In this document: piece after piece, positions 11,722 through 20,463 of the stretch
Layout of the letters: every line of letters begins with the position of its first letter
How positions within the stretch are numbered: the stretch's first letter is position 1
Assembly: GCA_002420185.1 (NCBI GenBank)
Contig: DIHO01000006.1
Span: forward strand, 1-64,000
DNA: 64,000 nucleotides
Direction of reading: 5' to 3'
Origin: Opitutales bacterium UBA5694
GTDB lineage: Bacteria > Verrucomicrobiota > Verrucomicrobiia > Opitutales > Opitutaceae
Notes under the pieces: generated by a model
The model's database searches: none
What the model was told of the DNA's origin: nothing
The model's input: the letters and a program-made list of their open reading frames with translations, nothing else
Position numbers and translations under genes: made by a program

Positions 11722-12726
11722 ATGAAAAAACTACCTCCGCTCTCTTTTGTTCCCATCTTCGCACTTGCTGCGATCATAACCGGTTGCTCCCGTTCCCAGG
11801 ATTCGAGATCAACGGCAGCCAGCAATGATAAAACGGTGATCGCCGCCATTCCCAAAGCCACAGGGGGGGACTTTTGGGAAACCGTCGAAGCGGGTGCTCG
11901 CGAAGCCGCATCGGAGCTCGATATCGACCTGAAGTGGGAAGGAACCGTGACCGAAACAGAAATCGCCGAGCAAACAAAGATCATCGAAAATATGATAAAT
12001 CTGGGCGTCGACGCCATCGCCCTCGCCCCGCTCAATAATCAAGCGCAACGAAAACCTGTCCAGTCAGCCGTAGACAACGGGATTCCAGTCGTAATTTTTG
12101 ATTCTGGAGTTGACGGAGATGCACACTCCAGCTTTATCGCCACCGACAACGTGCTCGGTGGATCGCTTGGAGCGGATTTCATGAACGACAATCTTGCGAC
12201 TAAGAGCCAGCTAGTCGTCTTCCGATATGTGCAAGGTACAGCCAGCACTACCAAACGTTCCGATGGCTTCATTGATACCGCAAAGATTGCCGGTCACGAT
12301 ATTGTGGCCGACCCTTTTTCAGAATCGGGCACCCTTGAGGGATCCAAAAGCGTCGTTGCGAACACTCTTGAACGCTTCATAAAAAACGGGAAACTTGATA
12401 TTGAAGGAATTTTCGCCGCTAATCTCACCACAACCCTCGGCGTCTCATCTGCTCTCGATGATCTTAGAGACAGTGGTATCCTAGTAGATCTAACGTTCGT
12501 AGGATTCGACAGTTCAAAAAAACTGGTCGAAGAACTCCAAGCTGGAAAAATCGATGCTCTCATCGTCCAAAGTCCAGAGAAGATGGGATATCTTGCAGTC
12601 AAAACAGCAGTCGCCGTATCCAAAGGCGAGTCCGTAGACGCTCTCATCGATACAGGTGTCGAAGTGGTCACTTCAGATCGGCTCAAGAACGAACCCGCTA
12701 TTCGCGCACTAATGGGTCTGAAGTGA
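11722..12726 (+). CDS. Sugar ABC transporter substrate-binding lipoprotein (RbsB-like)
   Basis: The 334-aa product is a periplasmic binding protein of the pentose/hexose CUT2 family. It has a lipoprotein signal peptide with lipobox ITGC at C22, so it is likely anchored in the membrane. The mature part shows the peripla_BP fold: PKATGGDFWETVEAGAREAA, then INLGVDAIALAPLN, then VVIFDSGVDGD, then GIFAANLTTTLGVSSAL. It should capture a monosaccharide for the importer encoded by the next two genes. The order binding protein, ATPase, permease, then fucU points to L-fucose or a similar 6-deoxy sugar as cargo. Confidence 0.92.
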   Translation: MKKLPPLSFVPIFALAAIITGCSRSQDSRSTAASNDKTVIAAIPKATGGDFWETVEAGAREAASELDIDLKWEGTVTETEIAEQTKIIENMINLGVDAIALAPLNNQAQRKPVQSAVDNGIPVVIFDSGVDGDAHSSFIATDNVLGGSLGADFMNDNLATKSQLVVFRYVQGTASTTKRSDGFIDTAKIAGHDIVADPFSESGTLEGSKSVVANTLERFIKNGKLDIEGIFAANLTTTLGVSSALDDLRDSGILVDLTFVGFDSSKKLVEELQAGKIDALIVQSPEKMGYLAVKTAVAVSKGESVDALIDTGVEVVTSDRLKNEPAIRALMGLK

Positions 12727-12911
12727 ACCTCTAGTTTTTGGAGACTCAATTTTTGCCACGAGCTTATTTTAGCTCAGTACGTACAACTGTGCTAGATTCA
12801 ATCCACGAATTTCAAATAACGAAGGACTCAGACTAAATCGCTGAGCCACTTTCTAATTCTACCTTCAGCCTTATTCCTTCAGATTCCGAAACCTCTCCAC
12901 CTCGCCTAGAA

Positions 12912-14396
12912 ATGCGAGGGATTCGTAAACGCTTTGGAGCCACTTTGGCCCTGAAAAGCGTCAATCTTTCCGTTGGTGCCGGAGAGGTTATGGCGCTTGT
13001 CGGCGAAAACGGCGCAGGAAAAAGCACCTTGATGAAGGTCCTCTCGGGAGCCCACTCCTCCGATGGGGGATCGCTCTATCTTGACGGTATGGAATACAAC
13101 CCGACCAATCCCCAGCACGCAAGAGAATCGGGCGTGGCGATGATCTATCAGGAGCTCTCGCTCGTTCCCCACCTTTCGGTGATGGAGAACATCTTGCTTG
13201 GCATCGAACCGTCCCGGTACGGATTGGTTCAATGGAAAGCGATGAAATCGAAATCAATCGAAGCGCTCTCCGCTGTCGGAATCGAGCAAGTCGACCCTGA
13301 ACTCCCGGTCAATCAACTCTCCATTGGCCAACAGCAACTGGTAGAGATTGCCCGGGCGGTCGCTCTAGATTGCCGAGCCCTGGTTTTAGATGAACCTACG
13401 AGTTCCCTTGCAGCAAAGGACATCGAGAGACTATTCAAACTCGTTAGAAGATTGTCCTCCAAAGGAATATCCGTTATCTATATCTCCCACTTTCTGGAAG
13501 AAGTTAAATCCATAAGCGACCGATATACCGTTTTGCGGGACGGAGAAAGTGTAGGCGACGGAGCGACCCTAGAAGCGTCCGAAGCAGAGATAATCGCTTT
13601 GATGGTTGGACGCGATGTATCCGAACTGTACCCACGCAGTGATCATTTAAGCTCAGACACCGTTCTTGAAGTTAGGAATCTTGCCGGTTTCGAGAAGCCC
13701 CGATTGGCCTCGCTTCAACTAAACCGAGGAGAGGTACTCGGAATCGCGGGTCTGGTAGGAGCGGGCCGAACGGAGTTGCTCGACACACTTTTCGGACTCG
13801 AACCTGTGACCAGCGGCGAAGTTAGAATCGGGTCCTACTCAGGAGTTGCCGATCCTGCCTTGAGATGGAGTCAGAAAGTCGGAATGGTCAGCGAAAACCG
13901 CAAAATGCAGGGACTAGCCCTTGGTCTAAGTGTTGCAGACAACATCACATTGCCTAATCTAGCGGGATTAGGTCCAGGCCGACTGGTCTTTCCTTCCCAG
14001 CAAATAGCCGCCTCCAATCGATGGATAGAGGAAATTCCAATCAAATGCCAATCCACCCAGCAATCAGTGGGAGATCTTTCAGGTGGCAATCAGCAGAAAG
14101 TCGCCATCGCCCGCCTACTTCACGCAGACGTCGACATCCTACTCCTCGACGAACCGACACGCGGAATAGATGTTGGGTCTAAAGCACAAATCTACAAGCT
14201 GATTGATCTATTGGCTATCGGAGACGCCTACAGAGAGCCCAAAGCCATATTGATCGTCAGCAGCTATCTTCCAGAGCTCCTCGGCACCTGCGATCGAATC
14301 GCCGTCATGTCTCGCGGCTACCTGAGCGAAGCCAGACCCGTATCCGATTGGGACGAACACCAGCTCATGGCTGCCGCTATTGGGCAAGAACAATAG
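12912..14396 (+). CDS. Sugar ABC transporter ATPase, two NBDs (RbsA/MglA-like)
   Basis: The 494-aa CUT2-type ATPase has two fused nucleotide-binding domains. NBD1 has Walker A GENGAGKST (31-39), signature LSIGQQQLVEIARA and Walker B ALVLDEPTSSL. NBD2 has the degenerate Walker A GLVGAGRTE typical of the family, signature LSGGNQQKVAIARLL and Walker B ILLLDEPTRGID. The ATG at 12912 leaves almost no residues before the first core strand. The frame stays open upstream to a TAA near 12834, encoding SDSETSPPRLE before the Met as homologues often do, but without ATG, GTG or TTG. A non-standard start such as the upstream ATT is possible. Confidence 0.95.
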   Translation: MRGIRKRFGATLALKSVNLSVGAGEVMALVGENGAGKSTLMKVLSGAHSSDGGSLYLDGMEYNPTNPQHARESGVAMIYQELSLVPHLSVMENILLGIEPSRYGLVQWKAMKSKSIEALSAVGIEQVDPELPVNQLSIGQQQLVEIARAVALDCRALVLDEPTSSLAAKDIERLFKLVRRLSSKGISVIYISHFLEEVKSISDRYTVLRDGESVGDGATLEASEAEIIALMVGRDVSELYPRSDHLSSDTVLEVRNLAGFEKPRLASLQLNRGEVLGIAGLVGAGRTELLDTLFGLEPVTSGEVRIGSYSGVADPALRWSQKVGMVSENRKMQGLALGLSVADNITLPNLAGLGPGRLVFPSQQIAASNRWIEEIPIKCQSTQQSVGDLSGGNQQKVAIARLLHADVDILLLDEPTRGIDVGSKAQIYKLIDLLAIGDAYREPKAILIVSSYLPELLGTCDRIAVMSRGYLSEARPVSDWDEHQLMAAAIGQEQ

Positions 14397-14549
14397 CTTT
14401 GAAGTTCGCTATAAAAAAGACATGGAAATACGCAGATTAGCTAACATAATTCTCAAACTCGCATCGCCCACTCCCCCCGCCAGATTTATAACACACAAAA
14501 TTGCTCAATTACGAATTACGCGTTGGCCCCACGCTACAGTTTTCACCGA

Positions 14550-15596
14550 ATGCCGTCAAAATCTCTAAAATCCCTTATAAAATCAAGTGCCTGGGTCAAT
14601 ATTGGTGCCCGCTTTATCGCTCTGATTATCGTTTTTCTCTTTTTTGCGATATTCGTTGAAGACGGGAAGTTCTACACCCTTCGCAACCTCGAGAATATTG
14701 TGCGACAAAGTTCCGTCTACTCAACCGCTGCCCTCGGAATGACTTTTGTCATTATAACGGCTGGAATCGACCTTTCCGTAGGATCTATTATCGCTCTCGC
14801 CGTTGTATTGGTCGCCTGGACACTGAATATTCAGATCGATGGTGCGAGTGGTGAAATAGTCTACCTGGTTCATCAGTATCCGTTTCTCACGCCTCTTTTG
14901 GCCTGCCTATTCGCAATCCTGGGAGCAACACTCGTTGGGTTGCTAAACGGAGCGTTGATCGTACGGCTCAAGATTGTTCCTTTCATCGTTACACTTGGGT
15001 CAATGGGCATCATTCGCGGATTGGCGAAGGGCATCGCTGGCGAACGTGACATCTATCCACCCGAGGAGACTTGGATTGACGGTCTCATGGATCCAACGCT
15101 CACAAACAAAGCAAAAAGCTGGATGCTCCTTCCCGCAGGAGTTTGGATTCTCATCCTCTGTATCGCATTGTCTTCGTTTATCCTTAAGTACACTCGCTTT
15201 GGTCGCCACGTATATGCGGTCGGCTCAAACGAAGAAACTGCTCGGCTTTGCGGGGTACCCGTTGGACGAACAAAGCTCTTCGTCTACGGACTCACCGGGT
15301 TTTTCTGTGCTCTCGCAGGGTTCATGCAGTTTTCATATATTGGCGGAGTCGGACAACCCACAACTGGTATCATGTATGAGCTCTTCGTCATCGCCGCTGT
15401 TATCATCGGCGGTGCAAGTTTCTCGGGCGGCGAAGGCTCTATTCTCGGAACTATCGTTGGAGCGTTGATCATTACCATTCTCTATATGGGTGGCCAGCAA
15501 ATGGGTTGGCCCAAATGGGTACAGGAAATGGTGATCGGAGGCATCATCATACTCGCTGTTGCCGTTGACCGCTACCGACATCGCAGAATGGCTTAG
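14550..15596 (+). CDS. Sugar ABC transporter permease (RbsC-like)
   Basis: The product is a multi-pass membrane protein of the CUT2 permease family, about 348 aa from ATG 14550; a TTG nine codons upstream is a less likely start. Family landmarks are SVYSTAALGMTFVIITAGID followed by LSVGSI, the segment GLLNGALIVRLKIVPFIVTLGS, and GSNEETARLCGVPV in the cytoplasmic loop that couples to the ATPase. It forms the translocation pore with the adjacent ATPase and binding lipoprotein. It follows the ATPase gene by 153 bp and precedes fucU by 137 bp, all on one strand. Confidence 0.94.
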   Translation: MPSKSLKSLIKSSAWVNIGARFIALIIVFLFFAIFVEDGKFYTLRNLENIVRQSSVYSTAALGMTFVIITAGIDLSVGSIIALAVVLVAWTLNIQIDGASGEIVYLVHQYPFLTPLLACLFAILGATLVGLLNGALIVRLKIVPFIVTLGSMGIIRGLAKGIAGERDIYPPEETWIDGLMDPTLTNKAKSWMLLPAGVWILILCIALSSFILKYTRFGRHVYAVGSNEETARLCGVPVGRTKLFVYGLTGFFCALAGFMQFSYIGGVGQPTTGIMYELFVIAAVIIGGASFSGGEGSILGTIVGALIITILYMGGQQMGWPKWVQEMVIGGIIILAVAVDRYRHRRMA

Positions 15597-15733
15597 CAGA
15601 TTACTAACTCAGCGAACTCTCAAGTAAACTGGGTTGATTTCAAGAAGATCAGGAATAACAATCACACCGAATTCAGATTTAAACCTCACTCAGTTGGTTA
15701 CACGTTAAGCCTTCTAACTTCAACCTCAATAAA

Positions 15734-16165
15734 ATGCTCATTGGAATATCACCACTTATCAGTCCTGGACTTCTCAATACACTTTACCTCATGGGCCATG
15801 GCGATGAGATCGTCCTGGCAGATGCCCATTTTCCGGGTGAAAGCCACAGCACCAATGTGATTCGTGCAGATGGATTGAAGATCGCCTCCCTGCTCGAAGC
15901 CATTGCTCCCCTTTTCATACTCGACCAGTATGTGGAGAATCCGCTTATAATGATGGATGCAGTCGAGGGTGATACGCTCGATCCCACCGTAGAATCCTCC
16001 TATTTAAATGCCATACGAAAATCCTGGCCGGATACGAGCCTTCCGGAGCGAATTGATCGCTTCGCCTTTTATAATCGAGCCCGAGCCGCATTCTCGATTA
16101 TCATGACGGGTGAAACCGCAAAGTACGGGAATATCATTCTCAAGAAAGGCGTCACACCTATTTAG
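15734..16165 (+). CDS. fucU: L-fucose mutarotase
   Basis: The 143-aa product is a RbsD/FucU-family mutarotase, essentially full length (the E. coli enzyme has 140 residues). It interconverts the alpha and beta anomers of L-fucose so that downstream enzymes receive the right form. Landmarks are MLIGISPLISPGLL at the N-terminus, the active-site block MGHGDEIVLADAHFP with H22, and YGNIILKKGV at the C-terminus. FucU proteins differ from RbsD in these blocks, so fucose is favoured over ribose. It closes the ABC importer run. It is the strongest single clue to the substrate of the locus. Confidence 0.92.
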   Translation: MLIGISPLISPGLLNTLYLMGHGDEIVLADAHFPGESHSTNVIRADGLKIASLLEAIAPLFILDQYVENPLIMMDAVEGDTLDPTVESSYLNAIRKSWPDTSLPERIDRFAFYNRARAAFSIIMTGETAKYGNIILKKGVTPI

Positions 16166-16432
16166 GATAAGCTCCTAGCCATTCCGACCGATTGGTTTTC
16201 TGTCGATTTTGATGATAGCGGCTGGGAAGGGGCTACTGAATACGAAGAAGCGGTTGTACGGCCTCCCCGACCGTTTCGTGATTACAATTTTGAAGGCGCG
16301 AAATTCATTTGGACCAGCGATCTCGACCTGCACAACACGGTGATCTTCAGGGCAACGATAGAAAAGTCAGACTGGGAACCCCGTTGGGATACTGGTACAC
16401 CAGCACGCCTTATCAAGGACCTAGAACAGTAG
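16166..16432 (+). pseudogene. C-terminal remnant of a secreted protein, in frame behind the fucU stop
   Basis: Directly after the fucU TAG the same frame stays open for 88 codons to TAG 16430-16432 and reads like a folded domain (DWFSVDFDDSGWEGATEY, then EGAKFIWTSDLDLHNTVIF). The composition (repeated Asp/Trp, FDDSGW) recalls C-terminal beta domains of secreted proteins. It has no start or ribosome-binding site, so it is most likely the end of a deleted gene. Sharing the fucU frame may be coincidence. FucU already ends at its normal length. Confidence 0.5.
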
Positions 16433-16718
16433 CAGAGAGGTAACCAATCACCCGCTACTAGAAAATTTCGACCAGACGACCGCTCCTCTATCCGATTCGA
16501 GGTTAGATAACTCTGGCAACGCAGGTGGGGCCCGGCGAACCGCGAAGGTTAATCAAATCTGTCTAGCTAAGCTGGACCGGACTGCTGGATCAGAAGATCA
16601 GCCCATTACGGTACACCTGAAGATCAATGCCACTTTACAAAAGGAATATTTTTCAAGATTCCTAGGCGTTTTTTAAGCACCAAACTAGAGATTTTTCCAT
16701 ACGGAAAACCCTGGGTTC

Positions 16719-18350
16719 TTGGCATCCGAAATGCTTGCAATCCTTGCTTTGCACCATAGGGTCACTATTATGACTCATTTCCGAACCGCCTTTTTAGGGT
16801 CTAAGGTAAAGCCCTATCCACCGCACGGGTTGGGTTTACCTGACTGTCCTCTGCTGCACACCGATTCGACTCTCACCCAACTAGAATACCTGATTAGCCT
16901 TTTCTCCAAGGTCTTAATTGCCTCCGCCATAAGCCTTACGACCTATTCTGTGGCAAAGTCGCCAAACATTCTTCTCATCGTATCCGAGGATAATGGACAA
17001 GAGTTGGGATGCTACGGGGAACCCTACGTCAAAACGCCGATTCTCGACCAACTCGCTTCTGAGGGCGTACTTTTTAAAAACGCCTATGTCGCCCAAGCAG
17101 GCTGCAGCCAATCCCGAGCCGCTTTCTTGACTGGTCTCTACCCCCACCAAAATGGACAAATTGGCTTGGCGACGTGGAAGTTCCGCATGTACCGAGAGGA
17201 TACGCCTAACATCGTGCGAACCCTAAAGAATGCGGGCTATCGGACGGGGATCATTGGCAAGTTGCACGTCAATCCCGAATCCGCATTCCCCTTCGACTTT
17301 CAAGCGCTTGCCAAATCAAACTTCGCCCGAAACGATCTTCCCGCTTACGCCCGAGAAGCGCAGTTGTTCATGGAAGCGGGCGATGAGCCCTTTTTTCTGA
17401 GCGTTAATCATCCTGATGCCCACCGCCCTTTCACGCCGCAAGTCGAAGGCATCCCCGAAGAACTCCTCACCAGCAAAGACGTCAAACCACTCGCCTATTT
17501 CGGAATCGACAATCCCCAACTCCGACAGCAAACCGCTGACTACTACAACTGTATGAACCGTCTCGATACATACATTGGCGAATTGCTACTGATACTGGAA
17601 GAGACGGGCAAAGCGGACAATACGATTGTGATCTACATCGGAGACCATGGTGCCGACATGTTACGCGGAAAGCGCACCTCATATGAGGGAGGAACCCGTG
17701 TCCCCTTCATCGTTAAATGGCCGAATACATCGAATGAAGGACTCGTGTCTACCGAGCTTGTATCCCTCATCGACATCTTCCCCACCATACTAGAAGCAAC
17801 CGGGTCCCGACCAGCCCCAAATCTCCCGGGCCGTTCTCTCGTTCCCTTGCTAAAAGGTAAAAGTCCCGAGTGGAGACAGTACCTCTTCACAGAATTCCAC
17901 ATTCACTCCGCCCACAACTTCTATCCACAACGCACGATACAAGACAGACGTTACAAACTGATCCTTAACCTAATGCCAGGGCGCGTGAATCCTGGATACA
18001 ATTTTACGAACAATCGATTTTTCGATGATCTCATAAAAACCATCGACGGTGCCGAGGAGCCCATCCGCAGTGCCTACTTAAATATGGAACGCCCACCTGC
18101 ACTCGAGCTTTACGATCTTGAAGCCGATCCCTACGAGTTCAACAATCTGGCGGGCAAGCCCGAGCACGCCCAGACGCAATCTCGACTCCAGCAAGAACTT
18201 CAAAGCTGGCGTGAAAAAACCAAGGACCCCATGCTCAACCACCAAAATGTACTCCGCCTCAAAGCCGAAGTCGACGCCTGCATGGTCGACGGCCAACCCG
18301 ACAAATCAAAACTCACTCTCACATACCCAGACTATTTTTTCGAAGACTAA
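16719..18350 (+). CDS. Secreted sulfatase with an unusual C-S-Q-S-R motif
   Basis: The frame is open for 543 codons. The sulfatase core begins at KSPNILLIVSEDNGQ (about residue 80), preceded by a hydrophobic signal-like stretch (SKVLIASAISLTTYSVA). The true start probably lies after 16719; the only ATGs are 55 or more codons upstream of the core, so it is uncertain. The order AGCSQSRAAFLTGLYPHQNG, GIIGKLHVNPE, IGDHGADM is that of heparan N-sulfatase-like enzymes. The formylglycine site reads C129-S-Q131-S-R133, with Gln where Pro or Ala normally stands. Whether it is matured or active is therefore open. The next sulfatase gene follows after 84 bp. Confidence 0.85.
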   Translation: MASEMLAILALHHRVTIMTHFRTAFLGSKVKPYPPHGLGLPDCPLLHTDSTLTQLEYLISLFSKVLIASAISLTTYSVAKSPNILLIVSEDNGQELGCYGEPYVKTPILDQLASEGVLFKNAYVAQAGCSQSRAAFLTGLYPHQNGQIGLATWKFRMYREDTPNIVRTLKNAGYRTGIIGKLHVNPESAFPFDFQALAKSNFARNDLPAYAREAQLFMEAGDEPFFLSVNHPDAHRPFTPQVEGIPEELLTSKDVKPLAYFGIDNPQLRQQTADYYNCMNRLDTYIGELLLILEETGKADNTIVIYIGDHGADMLRGKRTSYEGGTRVPFIVKWPNTSNEGLVSTELVSLIDIFPTILEATGSRPAPNLPGRSLVPLLKGKSPEWRQYLFTEFHIHSAHNFYPQRTIQDRRYKLILNLMPGRVNPGYNFTNNRFFDDLIKTIDGAEEPIRSAYLNMERPPALELYDLEADPYEFNNLAGKPEHAQTQSRLQQELQSWREKTKDPMLNHQNVLRLKAEVDACMVDGQPDKSKLTLTYPDYFFED

Positions 18351-18434
18351 AGTTTTAGGTGCGAAACTATGACACGATAAGACCGAATCCTCGCAATCTT
18401 CACGCCTGGTGGACGTTCGCTCCCTTTTCTAACA

Positions 18435-19886
18435 ATGTCTAAACCAATTCTCATTTCTCATTTTGCGATTTTCATTTTTCAAGTCAGTGCGCACAGTGCA
18501 CCGAACGTCCTCTTTATCGCCGTTGACGACCTCCGCCCCGCTCTCGCTTGCTACGGTGATCCGATCGCGATCACTCCCAATATCGACCGACTCGCTTCTC
18601 GAGGAACGGTATTCAATAGGGCCTACTGTCAACTCGCGGTCTGCGGTCCTTCGCGCTTATCTCTCCTCTCCGGCCGACGCCCCGACACAATTCAGGTTTG
18701 GGATTTGAAATCACACTTCCGCGAGACTTTTCCTGATCTCGTCACCTTGCCCCAGCACTTTAAGAACAACGGCTACTATACACGTTCCATTGGCAAAATC
18801 TACCACGGAAGCGGCGCCCCCATGAAGGATCCTCCCTCCTGGTCAGAAGAAGCACTATACGATTCCGGGAGAAAGCATGAATGGCGCTATGCTTCGAAAG
18901 AAAACCGAGCAGTTGTCACTCTCAAACGATCCTCTACGGAAGCCGAGGACGTCTCCGACAACACGTTCGTGGACGGACTCGTCTGCGACGCCGCTGAGGC
19001 AGCGCTCACTACATTCAAAGAAACGAGGAAATCTTTCTTTCTCGGCGTCGGATTTCGCAAACCTCATCTGCCCTTCGTTGCCCCAAAGAAATATTGGGAC
19101 CTGTACAAGCGTAAAGACATTCCCAAACCCGTTTCGAATTCTCATCCAAAGGAAGCTCCTGAATTCGCCCTACGAACGTGGAACGAGATAGAAGGCTATA
19201 CCGACATTCCTAAAAATTTAAACGAGATTTCTCCCGCTAAAATCCAGGAACTTCGCCACGGATACTATGCCTGTATATCGTATATAGATACGCTCATAGG
19301 GCGTATTCTTGACAGACTCGATGAGCTCGAATTGACAGACAAAACGATTATCTTTTTTTGGGGTGACCATGGCTTTCATCTGGGCGAACAAGGTCTATGG
19401 ACAAAAGCGAACAACTACGAGCTGGCCGCTCGCGTACCCCTCATTTTATCCGTGCCCGGACAAAAGAGTAAAGGCAACACTTCCAACGCCCTCGTTGAAC
19501 TTGTAGATGTTTACCCTACCCTTTCCGATCTATGCGGACTTCCGCTTTCTCCTAAACTCGAAGGCCTCAGCATAAAACCGCTTTTAGAAGATCCAAACCG
19601 CCCCTGGAAGTCTGCCGCCTTCAATCAGTATCCACGCGATTACACTGCTGTCAAACACACACGGCACGGAGACGTCATGGGCTATTCCATACGTACCGAA
19701 CGCTTTCGATACGTGCAATGGAGAGAGTGGATATCTGGAAAGGCTCTTGTTCACGAACTTTACGATCAACAGACCGACCCCAACGAGATGACCAATCTTG
19801 CCGGGCATCCTGAATATGCGTCCACCCTTATTCAGCATCAGCGCCAACTTGACGCCGGATGGGAAAGCGCGATCCCAACCGAATAA
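18435..19886 (+). CDS. Secreted sulfatase, iduronate-2-sulfatase-like
   Basis: The 483-aa type I sulfatase has an N-terminal signal peptide (ILISHFAIFIFQVSAHSA), so export to the periplasm or beyond is expected. The core starts with PNVLFIAVDDLRPALACYG, and the formylglycine motif is C70-G-P-S-R74 in LAVCGPSRLSLLSGRRPDT. Later landmarks are GKIYHGSG, GFRKPHLPFVAPKKYW, FFWGDHGFHLGEQGLWTK and ELYDQQTDPNEMTNLAG. These are typical of the iduronate-2-sulfatase-like subgroup, common in marine polysaccharide degraders. It follows the C-S-Q-S-R sulfatase on the same strand and may be co-transcribed with it. The two differ enough to suggest different sulfate positions on one glycan. Confidence 0.92.
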   Translation: MSKPILISHFAIFIFQVSAHSAPNVLFIAVDDLRPALACYGDPIAITPNIDRLASRGTVFNRAYCQLAVCGPSRLSLLSGRRPDTIQVWDLKSHFRETFPDLVTLPQHFKNNGYYTRSIGKIYHGSGAPMKDPPSWSEEALYDSGRKHEWRYASKENRAVVTLKRSSTEAEDVSDNTFVDGLVCDAAEAALTTFKETRKSFFLGVGFRKPHLPFVAPKKYWDLYKRKDIPKPVSNSHPKEAPEFALRTWNEIEGYTDIPKNLNEISPAKIQELRHGYYACISYIDTLIGRILDRLDELELTDKTIIFFWGDHGFHLGEQGLWTKANNYELAARVPLILSVPGQKSKGNTSNALVELVDVYPTLSDLCGLPLSPKLEGLSIKPLLEDPNRPWKSAAFNQYPRDYTAVKHTRHGDVMGYSIRTERFRYVQWREWISGKALVHELYDQQTDPNEMTNLAGHPEYASTLIQHQRQLDAGWESAIPTE

Positions 19887-19929
19887 TTAACCAGTCAAGG
19901 AACAATCGATGACCAAATGACTTATGCCT

Positions 19930-20343
19930 TCAAAGATAAATCAATCTTTTATTCACATTACCAAAAACTAGGACGCCTACCCTTCTTTGCTCGATTGTGG
20001 AAAGGTAGAGTCTGCAAGCTCGCCAGTCACTTTGATCCTCTTCTACAGGCGGCATTTCCTCGTACTCGAGTATTTCTATTACCTTTTGCCACATTTTAGC
20101 ATTTTTGGCAACCCAACCGTTTCGCAATACCTCCTCTAGCCTAAAATCGCCCTTGGATTCATTGTCCCCATGCAAACTGAAACAATAGGACTCGATCAGT
20201 GGGGGAATATGGCTTCCATTTTCAGGGATGAAATCCACCTGGGTTTTTAGTACGGAGAGGCGCAAAAACGAGGTGAAAATCGACAGGCAACAGACATTCG
20301 GCCTCGCAATGTTATCAACAAATTTCACGGGGACGGAAGGCAT
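19930..20343 (-). pseudogene. Remnant of a planctomycete-type cytochrome (PSCyt1) protein
   Basis: The frame contains IPPLIESYCFSLHGDNESKG, then DFRLEEVL and KVIEILEYEEMPP, a recognisable PSCyt1 domain as found at the start of the large DUF1592-DUF1587 cytochrome proteins of Planctomycetes and Verrucomicrobia. The haem motif CxxCH has become CFSLH, so covalent haem binding is lost, and nothing of the remaining several hundred residues survives. There is no signal peptide. It is a 5' fragment of a lost gene, lying opposite in strand to the sulfatase and sialidase genes. Confidence 0.65.
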
Positions 20344-20463
20344 AAGAAAAGTAACTCAATTCTATCTTATCATGGCCGCGAAACAGGCAAAATTGGATAA
20401 AAACAGTCCGTAACGCAATTAATGAGTTCAGTCCCTAACAAATTTAGTATGTTCTTACCTCAT

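Noticed and set aside
20422..20463. Upstream ATG of the sialidase as true start
   Set aside because: It places 14 polar residues before the signal peptide. The ATG at 20464 begins directly at a normal signal peptide.
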